Positions 8,247 through 18,105 of a stretch of 54,037 bases of DNA are shown piece by piece. The notes under the pieces were generated by a model, which saw only the letters and a program-made list of their open reading frames with translations, ran no database searches and was not told where the DNA came from. The translations under genes and the position numbers were made by a program. The stretch spans positions 1 to 54,037 of the forward strand of contig MWJO01000053.1 of the NCBI GenBank assembly GCA_002027195.1. Direction: 5' to 3'. Every line of letters begins with the position of its first letter. Position 1 is the stretch's first letter. Source of the DNA: Streptomyces sp. GKU 895 (GTDB lineage: Bacteria; Actinomycetota; Actinomycetes; Streptomycetales; Streptomycetaceae).

Positions 8247-9281
8247 GTGTCCCACAGCACGGTGCCTCGGAGCAGCGCCGAGGCCAGCACACCGGCGAAG
8301 ACCGCGGCGGCGTCCGGTGCCGCCGCCCGCCCCCGGGAGAAACGAGTCACGGGCAAGCTCAGCCTGCGGCACAGGTTCCGGCGCGACCGCGTCCTGATCC
8401 TCATGACGCTGCCGGCCGTCGTGCTCCTCCTGGTCTTCAACTACCTGCCCATCCTCGGCAACGTCGTCGCCTTCCAGGACTACGACCCCTACATCAGCGA
8501 CAACGGCATCGTCTCCATCCTGCACAGCCCCTTCGTGGGCCTGGAGAACTTCCAGCGGATGTTCGAGGACTCCGCCTTCTGGAACGCCGTCCAGAACACA
8601 CTGGTGCTGTTCTTCGTGCAGCTCCTGCTGTTCTTCCCGATCCCGATCCTGCTCGCGCTGCTCATCAACAGCGTGGTCAGGCCCCGGGTGCGGGCCGTCG
8701 CGCAGGCCGTCCTGTACCTGCCGCACTTCTTCTCCTGGGTGCTGGTCATCGCCGTCTTCCAGCAGATGTTCGGCGGCGCGGGGATGCTCTCCCAGCTGCT
8801 GCGGCAGAACGGCCACGACGGCCTCAACATCATGACCAACCCGGACACCTTCCCCTTCCTGCTCACCGCGCAGAGCGTCTGGAAGGACGCCGGGTGGGGG
8901 ATCATCGTCTTCCTCGCCGCGCTCGCCTCGGTCAGCCCGGATCTCTACGAGGCCGCCGCGATGGACGGTGCCGGCCGCTGGCGCCGCATGTGGCACATCA
9001 CCCTGCCCGCCCTGCGGCCGGTGATCGCCCTGCTGCTGGTGCTGCGCGTCGGCGACGCCCTGACCGTCGGCTTCGAGCAGATCCTGCTGCAACGCGACGG
9101 CGTCGGACCGGGCGCCGGAGAAGTCCTCGACACCTTCGTGTGGTGGAACGGCGTCCGCAACCAGGACTTCGGCTACGCGGCCGCCGCCGGCCTGGTCAAG
9201 GGCGTGGTCAGCATCGGACTGGTCCTCGCCGCGAACAAGGTGGCCCATCTCATGGGCGAGCAGGGGGTGTACCAGAAATGA
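8247..9281 (+). CDS. ABC sugar permease, LplB/UgpA-like
   Basis: 344 residues from GTG, with AAGGAG seven bases upstream. A roughly 50-residue charged N-terminal extension precedes six predicted membrane segments, the first in LILMTLPAVVLLLVFNYLPILGN. The permease EAA loop, where the ATPase docks, is YEAAAMDGAGRWRRMW. It forms the membrane channel with the next gene. The window encodes no ATPase; Streptomyces sugar importers usually share the MsiK ATPase encoded elsewhere. Confidence 0.93.
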   Translation: MSHSTVPRSSAEASTPAKTAAASGAAARPREKRVTGKLSLRHRFRRDRVLILMTLPAVVLLLVFNYLPILGNVVAFQDYDPYISDNGIVSILHSPFVGLENFQRMFEDSAFWNAVQNTLVLFFVQLLLFFPIPILLALLINSVVRPRVRAVAQAVLYLPHFFSWVLVIAVFQQMFGGAGMLSQLLRQNGHDGLNIMTNPDTFPFLLTAQSVWKDAGWGIIVFLAALASVSPDLYEAAAMDGAGRWRRMWHITLPALRPVIALLLVLRVGDALTVGFEQILLQRDGVGPGAGEVLDTFVWWNGVRNQDFGYAAAAGLVKGVVSIGLVLAANKVAHLMGEQGVYQK

Positions 9282-10225
9282 CCGCCGTCATCGACACACC
9301 GGCCGACAAAGCGGCCGCCACACCGCGCCGCTGGGCCGCCCCGCCCCGGCCCACCTGGGAGGAGGAGCCCTCCAAGGCCGGCCTCGCGGCCAAGGGCATC
9401 GCCCTGTCGTTCGCCTGCCTGGCGATCCTCTTCCCGCTGTGGATCGTGGTCGTCACCAGCCTCTCCTCCCGCAAGACCATCAACGAGGCGGGCGGTCTGG
9501 TGCTGGTGCCCAAGGGCATCACCTTCATCGCCTACCAGGAACTGCTCGGCGGCGGCCAGGTCACCCGCGCCGCGCTCGTCAGCATCTTCGTCACCCTGTT
9601 CGGCACGCTGTTCTCGATGACGGTCTCCGTCCTGTGCGCCTACGGCCTGTCCCGCAGCGGGACCCTCGGCCACCGCTGGATCCTGATGACGCTGCTGGCG
9701 ACCATGTTCTTCAGCGCCGGCCTCATCCCCACCTATCTGCTGGTGCAGTCCCTCGGCCTGACCGACAGCTATCTCGCGCTGATCCTCCCGAGCGCGATCA
9801 GCGTCTTCAACATCCTGGTGCTGCGGGGCTTCTTCATGGGGATCTCGCAGGAACTCATCGACAGCGCGCGCATCGACGGGGCGGGGGACGTTCGGATCCT
9901 GCTGCGGATCGTCATGCCGCTGTCGCGGGCGGTTCTCGCGGTGATCACGCTGTTCTACGCCGTCGGGTACTGGAGCGCCTGGTTCAACGCGTCGCTGTAT
10001 CTGAACCAGCAGGACATGATGCCGCTGCAGAACGTCATGATCCAGCTGGTGCAGCGGCAGGAGGCGCCGGTCGGTCTGGGCCAGGCGATCCGGACCGGGC
10101 AGCTGTCGGGGCTCGCCATTCAGATGGCGGTCATGGTGATGGCGTTGCTGCCGGTGGCGGTGCTGTCGCCGTTCGTGCAGCGGCATTTCAAGAAGGGCAT
10201 GTTGACCGGCGCGGTGAAGGGTTGA
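9278..10225 (+). CDS. ABC sugar permease, YtcP/UgpE-like
   Basis: 315 residues. The ATG overlaps the previous stop as ATGA, so the two permeases are translationally coupled. Six predicted membrane segments; the EAA-type loop reads IDSARIDGAGDVRILLRI. It is the second half of the channel fed by the lipoprotein at 6516. The repeat-containing gap of 125 bp that follows separates it from the GH74 gene, which may therefore be transcribed by read-through or from its own promoter. Confidence 0.93.
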   Translation: MTAVIDTPADKAAATPRRWAAPPRPTWEEEPSKAGLAAKGIALSFACLAILFPLWIVVVTSLSSRKTINEAGGLVLVPKGITFIAYQELLGGGQVTRAALVSIFVTLFGTLFSMTVSVLCAYGLSRSGTLGHRWILMTLLATMFFSAGLIPTYLLVQSLGLTDSYLALILPSAISVFNILVLRGFFMGISQELIDSARIDGAGDVRILLRIVMPLSRAVLAVITLFYAVGYWSAWFNASLYLNQQDMMPLQNVMIQLVQRQEAPVGLGQAIRTGQLSGLAIQMAVMVMALLPVAVLSPFVQRHFKKGMLTGAVKG

Positions 10226-10274
10226 GCCGCGCCCACTGAGTGGGGTGCGTTTGGCCGGCGGCTGCGGGGTTCGT

Positions 10275-10306
10275 CGTGGCTGGTCGCGCAGTTCCCCGCG
10301 CCCCTT
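10275..10306 (-). repeat. Interspersed repeat, copy A
   Basis: Contains the core GCGCGGGGAACTGCGCGAC on the minus strand, flanked by AAGGG on one side and CAGCCACG on the other. Near-identical copies lie at 37502-37533 (plus) and 47642-47673 (plus). This copy sits between the second permease and GH74. Confidence 0.85.
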
Positions 10307-10350
10307 TGAGGTACGTCCCCTCCCGTTTCTCATACAGCGAGGTATGTGTC

Positions 10351-12551
10351 ATGCATGCGCCCAGCCTGAGCCGTCGTGCCGTTCTTGCCGGGACTGCTGC
10401 GGCCGTTGCGCTCACTGGTGTCCCCTCTCTTCAAGGGCGTGCGCACGCCGCCGCCCCCACCTACCGCTGGCGCAACGTCGTCCAAGGTGGCACCGGCTTC
10501 GTCACCGGCGTTCTCTTCCACCCCTCCGTCCGCGGGCTCGCCTACGCCCGTACCGATATCGGTGGTGCCTACCGGTGGGACGACTCCGCCGCCCGCTGGA
10601 CGCCGCTCATCGATCACCTCGGGTGGGACGACTGGAACCTCCTCGGTGTCGAGGCGATCGCTGTCGACCCCGCCCACCCGAACCGGGTCTACCTCGCCCT
10701 CGGCACCTACGCGCAGTCCTGGGCCTCCAACGGGGCCGTCCTGCGGTCCGACGACCGGGGTGCCACCTGGAGGCGTACCGATCTCGCCGTCAAGCTCGGG
10801 GCCAACGAGGACGGGCGAGGCGCCGGGGAGCGGCTGCTCGTCGACCCGCGGGCCGGCGACACCCTCTGGCTCGGGACCAGACACGACGGGCTGCTCAAGT
10901 CCACGGACCGAGGAGCCACTTGGGCCACCGCCCCCGGCTTCCCGGCCACCCCGAGCGCCTCCGGGCAGGGCGTCACCCTTCTCGTCGCCGCCGGGCGCAC
11001 CCTCTACGCCGGCTGGGGCGACTCCGACGGGACCGCCGCCAACCTGTACCGGACCGCCGACGGGACCACGTGGGAGGCCGTGCCGGGGCAGCCCTCCGGT
11101 GCCGCCGCCAAGGTGCCGATCCGGGCCGCCTACGACCAGCACACCCGCGAGCTGTATCTGACGTACGCCAACGCCCCCGGCCCCAACGGGCAGTCGGACG
11201 GCAGTGTGCACGCGCTGTGCACCGCCACCGGGAAGTGGCGCGAGGTCACGCCGGTCAAGCCGGGCGGGACCACCCCCGACGGCGGCACCGACTCCTTCGG
11301 GTACGGCGGGGTCGCCGTCGACGCCCGGCGGCCGGGCACCCTCGTCGTCTCCACCAACAACCGGTGGGCGCTCGTCGACACCGTCTTCCGGTCCACCGAC
11401 GGCGGTCGCTCCTGGACCTCCCTCAAGGACTCCGCCGTTCTCGACGTCTCCGAGACCCCCTATCTCAAGTGGGGCGGCGACGCGCCCAAGTTCGGCTGGT
11501 GGATCCAGGCGCTCGCGCTCGACCCGTACGACTCCCGGCATGTCGTCTACGGCACCGGCGCCACCCTCTACGGCACCCGGGACCTCAGGCACTGGGCCCC
11601 GCAGATCCGCGGGATCGAGGAGGCCGCCGCGAAACTGCTGATCTCGCCCCCGTCCGGGGAGGCGCATCTGCTCAGCGGGTGCGGGGACATCGGCGTGATG
11701 TACCACGAGAAGCTCACCGCGTCCCCCTCGCGGGGCATGGCGTCGAACCCCGTCTTCGGGACGGCGACGGGACTCGCCCAGGCCGCGGCGAAGCCGGCCT
11801 ACGTCGTGCGCACCGGGTGGGGCGACCACGGCAACGGGGCCTACTCGAACGACGGCGGCGGACCTGGACGCCCTTCGCGGCCCAGCCCGCCCTCGCCAAG
11901 GACGCACCGGGACCGATCGCCGTCAACACCGACGGCACCGCCCTGCTGTGGGTCTTCGTGCACTGGGACGGCACCGGATATCCGGCCTACCGCTCCACCG
12001 ACAACGGGGCCTCCTGGACCGAGGTCCCCTCTTTCCCGAAGGGCGCCACGCCGGTCGCCGACCCGGCCGACCCGACGCTGTTCTACGCGTACGACACCGA
12101 CACAGGAACGCTGCTGGCCAGCACGGACAGCGGCGTCACGTTCACGGCACGTGCGGTCGGGCTGCCTTCCGGTGACAGTCAGTTCGAGCTCGTCGCGGCG
12201 CCCGGACGCTCCGGTGACCTCTGGCTCAGCCTGAAGGGGAACGGGCTGTACCGGTCCACCGACGGGGGCGTCAGCTTCTCCGAGGTGGCCGGCTGCCGGG
12301 CCTCGTACGCCCTCGGCTTCGGCAAGGCCGCCGAGGGGGCCGCGTACCCGGCCGTCTTCATGGTCGGCTCCACCGAGTCGATCACCGCCGTGTACCGTTC
12401 CGACGACGAGGCGAAGTCCTGGGTGCGGATCAACGACGACCGGCACCAGTGGGGCTGGACCGGTGAGGCGATCGCCGGTGATCCCCGGGTCTTCGGACGC
12501 GTGTACCTCGCCACCAACGGACGCGGCATCCAGTACGGGGAACCGGTCTGA
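10351..12551 (+). CDS. Secreted GH74 xyloglucanase (frame broken near 11859)
   Basis: About 733 residues when read across one missing C near 11859 (GGCGGCGG should read GGCGGCCGG, restoring DGGRTWTPF). Residues 1-34 form a signal peptide with twin arginine (SRRAVLAG). GH74 enzymes are two seven-bladed propellers that cut the glucan backbone of xyloglucan. Seen here are the blade motifs STDRGATW, STDGGRSW, STDNGASW and STDGGVSF, the catalytic-base region YARTDIGGAYRW with Asp69, and the second conserved Asp in SGCGDIG. The stop overlaps the ATG of the GH42 gene by one base. Apart from the break both halves are clean, so I expect a functional gene. Endo versus reducing-end-specific action cannot be read from sequence. 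Confidence 0.9.
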
Positions 12552-14518
12552 TGCCGGGGCTCGGTGACGCCACCCGCGGCCGCATCCTCTTCGGCGGCGA
12601 CTACAACCCCGAGCAGTGGCCCGAGGAGACCTGGCACGAGGACGTCCGGCTGATGAAGGACGCCGGCGTCAACTCCGTCACGCTCGGCGTCTTCTCCTGG
12701 GCCAAGCTCGAACCCCGGCCCGGGGAACGGGACTTCGGCTGGCTCGACCGGGTCATGGACCTGATGCACGAGCACGGCATCGGGGTCGTCCTCGCCACCC
12801 CGACCGCCTCGCCGCCGCCCTGGATGGGGCATCTCCACCCCGACACCCTTCCCGTCGACCAGGACGGCCGCACCGAGTGGTGGGGCGGCCGCCAGCACTT
12901 CTCGCACTCCAGCGCCACCTACCGGCGCTGTGCCGCCGCCATCACCGAGGACCTCGCCGCCCGCTACGGCGGCCACCCCGCCCTCACGATGTGGCACATC
13001 AACAACGAGTACTGCACCTTCGACTGGAGCGACGAGGCCGCCGCCCGCTTCCGGCTCTGGCTCCAGCGGCGGTACGACACGCTCGACGCACTCAACGCCG
13101 CCTGGGGCACCGCCTTCTGGAGCCAGGGCTACGGCGACTGGGCCGAGGTGCACACCCCGCGCCACGCCCACTATCTGAAGAACCCGGCCCAGGTGCTCGA
13201 CTTCAAGCGGTTCACCTCCGACATGCTCCTGGAGTGCTACCTCGCCGAACGGGACATCGTGCGGCGGCACACCCCGCACGTCCCGGTCACCACCAACTTC
13301 ATGCCCCTGTGGACGGGACAGGACGCCTGGCGGTGGGCCGAGGAGGAGGACGTCGTCTCCGTCGACCTCTATCCCGACCCGCGGGACCCGCTCGGCGCCC
13401 AGCACGCGGCCCTCACGCAGGACATGACCCGCTCGCAGGCCCGTGGCCCCTGGATGCTGATGGAGCAGGCGGCCGGGCCCGTCAACTGGCGGGGCGTGAA
13501 CCATCCCAAGCCGGCCGGCCTCAACCGGCTCTGGTCGTTCCAGGCCGTCGCCCGGGGGGCCGACGCCGTCTGCTACTTCCAGTGGCGGCAGTCCCGGCAG
13601 GGCGCCGAGAAGTTCCACTCCGGGATGGTCAGCCACGCGGGGGAGCAGGGGCGGACGTACCAGGAGGTCAAGCGGCTCGGCGCGGAACTCGGCCGGATCG
13701 GCGGGGAGGTCGTCGGCGGTCACACGTCCCACGACATCGCCGTCCTGCACGACTGGCACTCCTGGTGGGCCGGTGCCCACGAGGGGCGGCTCTCCAGCGA
13801 GGTCGACTACGCGCGGATCCTCACCGCCTGGCACCGGGCCCTGTGGGAGGCCCACCTCGCCACGGACTTCGCCCACCCCGAGCACGACCTGAGCGGGTAC
13901 AAGCTCGTCGTCGTCCCGCAGCTGTACGCCCTCACCGACGCGGCGATCGACAACCTTCTCGGGTACGTCCGCCGCGGCGGCACCCTCGTCTCCGGCTTCC
14001 TCACCGGCGTCGCCGACCAGGACGACCGGATCAGGCCCGGCGGTATGGACGTACGCCTGCGGGAGCTGTTCGGCATCCGCACCCTGCACGAGTGGTGGCC
14101 GCTGGACGCGGGGGAGACCGTCGAGTGCGACGGATTCCGGGGCACCCTGTGGTCGGAGGAGATCGAGGCGGACGGCGAGGCGGTCGTGGCCGCCGCCTTC
14201 AAGGGCGGAGAGCTCGACGGGCTGCCCGCCGTGCTGCACAAGGGCCGGGCCCGCTATCTCGCGACCCTGCCCGACCCGGACCAACTGCGCGCCATGCTCG
14301 CCGGGTTCGCGGCCGGGGCGGGGGTGCGGCCGGTGCTGGAGGGGCTTCCGGCGGGCGTCGAGGCCGTACGGCGGGGTGAGCTGCTCTTCGTCCTCAACCA
14401 TGTCCGCGAGTCGGTCACTGTTCGAGTTCCGGGAGCCTTCCGTGATCTGCTGACCGGCATGAACGTCACGGACGACCTGACTCTCGACCGCTACGGAGTG
14501 GCGGTGCTGAAGCCATGA
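12551..14518 (+). CDS. GH42 beta-galactosidase
   Basis: 655 residues, usual length for GH42, without signal peptide, so intracellular. The N-terminal barrel starts with GRILFGGDYNPEQW. The acid/base is Glu153 in WHINNEY and the nucleophile Glu305 in LMEQAAGPVNW. A trimerisation domain and a short C-terminal beta domain follow. The ATG overlaps the GH74 stop by one base and its own stop overlaps the GH95 ATG, a tightly coupled set. In xyloglucan side chains a beta-galactose sits on xylose and would be removed by such an enzyme after import and, where present, after defucosylation by the next gene product. Confidence 0.93.
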   Translation: MPGLGDATRGRILFGGDYNPEQWPEETWHEDVRLMKDAGVNSVTLGVFSWAKLEPRPGERDFGWLDRVMDLMHEHGIGVVLATPTASPPPWMGHLHPDTLPVDQDGRTEWWGGRQHFSHSSATYRRCAAAITEDLAARYGGHPALTMWHINNEYCTFDWSDEAAARFRLWLQRRYDTLDALNAAWGTAFWSQGYGDWAEVHTPRHAHYLKNPAQVLDFKRFTSDMLLECYLAERDIVRRHTPHVPVTTNFMPLWTGQDAWRWAEEEDVVSVDLYPDPRDPLGAQHAALTQDMTRSQARGPWMLMEQAAGPVNWRGVNHPKPAGLNRLWSFQAVARGADAVCYFQWRQSRQGAEKFHSGMVSHAGEQGRTYQEVKRLGAELGRIGGEVVGGHTSHDIAVLHDWHSWWAGAHEGRLSSEVDYARILTAWHRALWEAHLATDFAHPEHDLSGYKLVVVPQLYALTDAAIDNLLGYVRRGGTLVSGFLTGVADQDDRIRPGGMDVRLRELFGIRTLHEWWPLDAGETVECDGFRGTLWSEEIEADGEAVVAAAFKGGELDGLPAVLHKGRARYLATLPDPDQLRAMLAGFAAGAGVRPVLEGLPAGVEAVRRGELLFVLNHVRESVTVRVPGAFRDLLTGMNVTDDLTLDRYGVAVLKP

Positions 14519-16694
14519 GCCTTGTGCACGGCACCTGGGAACGCCGACCGGCCGTCCGCTGGGAGGACGGCTTCCTGAGCGGCAACGGCCATCACGGCAC
14601 CCTTGTGTTCGGTGAGCCGAACGACGAGCGGGTCGTCGTGACCCATCACACCCTGGTCCGCCCCAACGGCTCCGAGCACGCCCGCCCGCCGGAGCTGGCC
14701 GCCGGCCTCCCCGACCTCCAGGACCGGCTGCTCGCCGGCGAGCTCGACGCCGCCGAGCGCTTCACGGACGGCCGGGACCTGCTGTGGGTGCAGCCCTTCC
14801 ACCCGGCCTTCCAGATCCGGCTGCGCGGGACGACGGCGACCGGGGAAGCCCCCGGGTACCACCGGTCCGTCGACTTCGCGACCGGCGTCACCCGCACCCG
14901 GTACGAGGGCTGGGACAGCGAGGTCTTCGTCTCCCGCGCCGACGACGTCATCGTCCAGCGGGTCACCGCGACCGACCTCGACATCTCCCTGGACCACCGG
15001 CTGCCGGGCGCCCCCGACGGCCTCGGCGTCGGCCAGGGCGCCGTCCTCACCCCCGGGGGCGCCCTGCTCACCCTGCGCGGCCACTACCCCGGCAGCGACC
15101 GCGCCTACACCGGCGTCACCCTCGTCCAGGTCACCGGCGGCACCGCCACCCTCACACCGCCCGGGGTGCGGATCACCGGCGCGGAGTCGGTGCTGCTGCT
15201 GACCCGCGTGGTCCGGCACACCGGCGAGCTGGACGTCCTGGAGGAGGCCCGCGCCCTGCGTGATCTCCCCCTGGACCACGCCGCGCTCCTCGACCGGCAC
15301 ACCCCGCTCCACCGCACCGCCTACGAACGCGTCACCCTCGACCTGGACGCGGACCCCGCCGAACGCGCCCTCCCCGGCTCGGAGTTGCTCGAACACCCCG
15401 AGAGCCCCGCGCTCATGGAGCGCCTCTTCGCCGCCGGCCGCTACCACCTGCTCTCCGCGAGCGGCCTCTTCCCGCCCCGCCTCACCGGCCTGTGGACCGG
15501 CGACTGGGACACCGCCTGGTCGGGCGCGTTCACCAACGACGCCAACGTCAACCTCCAGACCGCGTCCGCCGCGTCCGCCGCCCTCCCCGAGGTCACCGAG
15601 CGCTCGCCTCCCTGATCCAGGGGCAGCTGGCCGACTGGCGGGACAACGCCCGCACGATCTTCGGCGCCCGCGGGATCGTCGCCCCGCCGCACAGCGACGG
15701 CGAGTCCGGGCTGACGTACCACTTCGAGCGCGAGTACCCGCTGCACCTGTGGACGGCGGGCGCCGACTGGCTGCTCAAGCCGCTCGTCGACCACGACGAG
15801 ACCACCGGCACCCGCGACCCGCGCACCGCCGCCGCGCTCGCCGAACTCGCCCTGTTCTACGAGGACTTCCTCACCCGCACGGACGCCGAGGGCCGTCTCG
15901 TCGTCGTCCCCTCCTACTCGCCCGAGAACCGCCCTGCCAACGCCAGTTGGGGCGCGATCAACGCGGCGATGGACCTCTCGGCCGCCCGGCACGCCCTGCA
16001 CACGGCCGCCGACTACCACCCGGGGGACGCGGACCGCCTGCGCGCCCTCGCCGACCGCCTTCCGCCGCACCGGATCAACGACGACGGCGCCCTCGCCGAA
16101 TGGGCCTGGCCGGGCCTGGAGGACACCTACGACCACCGCCACCTCAGCCACCTCTACGGCGTCTGGCCGCTCGACGAGATCAACCCGTACGACACCCCGG
16201 ACCTCGCGGCCGCCGCGTACCGCGCCCTCGAACTCCGCGGTGCCGAGAACGACTCGGCGCACGGGCACCTCCACCACGCCCTGATCGCGGCCCGCCTGCG
16301 GGACGGCGAACGGGTCGCGCACGCCCTCGGCCAGGTCCTCAAGGGCGACTTCTTCCACGCCTCGCTGATGAGCGCCCACTACCCGAACCGCCGCACCTAC
16401 AACGCCGACGCCGCCCACACCCTGCCCGCCGTGCTCATCGAGATGCTCGTGCAGTCGACCCCGGACCGGCTGGTCCTGCTGCCCGCGCTCCCCGACCGCT
16501 ACCCCAGCGGCCAACTCCTCGGCGTCCGCACCCGGTTCGGCGCCGCACTCGACCTCATCTGGACCCCGCAGCAAGCGACCGCGGTACTGCGCCCCACCCG
16601 CAGCCACCGCGTCGAACTGAGGACTTCCTCCGGCACGGAGCCGCTCGACCTCGTCGCCGGGGAAGACCACGTCCTGCGTCTGGAGGCGTGGTAA
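14515..16694 (+). CDS. GH95 alpha-L-fucosidase (frame broken at 15603/15604)
   Basis: About 726 residues when one missing C after 15603 is restored (GAGCGC-C-TCGCC, giving TERLASLIQ). GH95 enzymes hydrolyse alpha-1,2-L-fucose, with some acting on alpha-L-galactose. Conserved features are the WEDGFLSGNG start, the paired Asn in NDANVNLQ, SYSPEN (the region of the catalytic Glu in characterised members) and HRHLSHLYG. No signal peptide, so cytoplasmic. Alpha-1,2-fucose caps galactose in plant xyloglucan, which explains its place directly after a beta-galactosidase. Start ATG overlaps the GH42 stop (ATGA). Both halves keep full family conservation, so the break is probably a sequence error. Confidence 0.88.
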
Positions 16695-16732
16695 CCACCC
16701 CCGCATTTCCCCCCACCCATGGAAGGGACACC

Positions 16733-17449
16733 ATGGCAAAGCGCAGACTCCGTAACGTCACCATGGCCCTACTGGCTCCGGCGATGGCCCTCGGCGCCAC
16801 CGTCGGACTCGCCTCCGCGCCCGCCTCGGCGGCCGTGTGGAACTCCTGCGACCAGTGGGCCTCCACCAGTCTGAACGGCTACACGCTCTACAACAACATC
16901 TGGGGCTCCGGCCACGGCAGCCAGTGCATCTGGGCCAACTCCGGCACCCAGTGGGGCGTCTGGGCCGACCACCCCAACACCGGCGGCATCAAGTCCTACC
17001 CCAACTCCACGAAGTGGATCAACAAGAGGATCGACTCGCTCGGCTCCCTCAACAGCAACTACAACGTCAACGTCCCGTCCGCCGGCGCGTACAACACGTC
17101 GTACGACATCTGGGACACCGACCACCAGTACGAGATCATGCTGTGGGTCAACTACAACGGAGCCGTCGGCCCGATCGGCAGCTACCAGGCCAACGTCACC
17201 GTCGGCGGCCACAACTGGAACGTCTACAAGGGCACCAACGGATCGAATCAGGTGTTCTCGTTCCTGCGGACCTCCGACTCCAACTCCGGCACCGTGGACA
17301 TCAAGCCGGTCCTGAACTGGCTCGCGTACACCAAGGGCTGGATGCCCAGCAACGAGACCATCGGGGACGTCCAGTTCGGCTACGAGATCACGTCCTCGTC
17401 CGGCGGCCTCAATTTCCAAACCAACAACCTGACCGTCAGCAGCAGTTGA
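16733..17449 (+). CDS. Secreted GH12 endoglucanase/xyloglucanase
   Basis: 238 residues from the ATG with GGAAGGG five bases upstream. Signal peptide 1-33 ends in ASA. The catalytic pair of GH12 is visible: nucleophile Glu134 in YEIMLWV and acid/base Glu218 in FGYEI. Aromatic cleft residues occur in WGVWADHPN and WNVYKG. Cys39 and Cys65 may pair. There is no carbohydrate-binding module. GH12 contains both cellulases and xyloglucan-specific endoglucanases; the setting favours xyloglucan. It lies 38 bp behind GH95 and probably belongs to the same transcript. Confidence 0.93.
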   Translation: MAKRRLRNVTMALLAPAMALGATVGLASAPASAAVWNSCDQWASTSLNGYTLYNNIWGSGHGSQCIWANSGTQWGVWADHPNTGGIKSYPNSTKWINKRIDSLGSLNSNYNVNVPSAGAYNTSYDIWDTDHQYEIMLWVNYNGAVGPIGSYQANVTVGGHNWNVYKGTNGSNQVFSFLRTSDSNSGTVDIKPVLNWLAYTKGWMPSNETIGDVQFGYEITSSSGGLNFQTNNLTVSSS

Positions 17450-17484
17450 CCCAACGGGGTGGCATCGCCGGGTTATATGAACCC

Positions 17485-18049
17485 ATGCGTATCACCACCC
17501 CCCTCATCACCACCTCTTTCGCCGCCGCCGCGCTGCTCGCCTCCCCGGGCGGCGCGCGGCGCTCCGGCGTCCCCGGGCCTGCTGCCCGTCGCCTCCCTCG
17601 CGGCCGACCGCCTCGCCACCGCCGACCTCGTGGCCGCCGCCAAATGGGGCACCGACAGCCCCATCGACGACCCCGCCCGCGAACAGCAGGTCCTCGACAC
17701 CGTCGCCGCCCAGGCCCAGCAGATCGGCGCCGATCCGGACGAGATCCGGGCCGTCTTCCGCGACCAGATCGAGGCCAACAAGACCGTCCAGCGCGCCCTG
17801 TTCCGCCGCTGGACCGCCCACCCCGACGAGGCACCGACGACCAAGCCGGACCTGAGCGTCGTACGGCAGACCATCAACCGCATCAACACCGGCCTGGTCA
17901 CCGCGCTGGCCGACACCACCCCGGAGCGGTCCTCGGCCGTCTGCCGCCCCGAACTCGCCCTCGCCGTGGTCGAGGTCCACCACGAGAAGCACCCGGACCT
18001 CCTGCACACGGGTGCGCTGGTCCGCTCCCTGATGACCGTCTGCCGCTGA
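17485..18049 (+). CDS. Exported chorismate mutase, AroQ-gamma type (probable N-terminal frame break)
   Basis: The mature part matches secreted chorismate mutases like that of Mycobacterium tuberculosis (Rv1885c): LATADLVAAAKWGTDSPIDDPARE, then VFRDQIEANKTVQRALFRRW, then PDLSVVRQTINRIN. Two cysteines (SAVCRPE and the C-terminal TVCR) match the disulfide of that family. A good Ala-rich signal peptide starting MRITTPL is encoded from ATG 17485 in frame 1, while the mature domain is in frame 2 (open from 17459), so the frames must join near 17550-17570, by one extra or two missing bases. The enzyme converts chorismate to prephenate; why it is exported is not understood. It lies 35 bp behind GH12. 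Confidence 0.75.
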
Positions 18050-18054
18050 CACGC

Positions 18055-18095
18055 GCGTGCGGCCGGTCCCTCCCCTATCGGGACCGGCCGCACGC
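18055..18095. terminator. Bidirectional hairpin terminator
   Basis: A perfect 16-bp stem (18055-18070 with 18080-18095) and nine-base loop between the convergent chorismate mutase and GH31 genes. Confidence 0.85.
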
Positions 18096-18105
18096 CTGTC
18101 CGCGG

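Noticed and set aside
6576..9248. 890-codon minus-strand frame opposite the ABC transporter genes
   Set aside because: Runs antisense to three recognised transporter genes and shows Val/Asp/Gly-rich, motif-free sequence.
16694..16733. Search for a further LacI operator before GH12 and before GH74
   Set aside because: No TCGAAGCGCTTCGA-like sequence in these gaps; the genes are probably reached by read-through from the transporter promoter.
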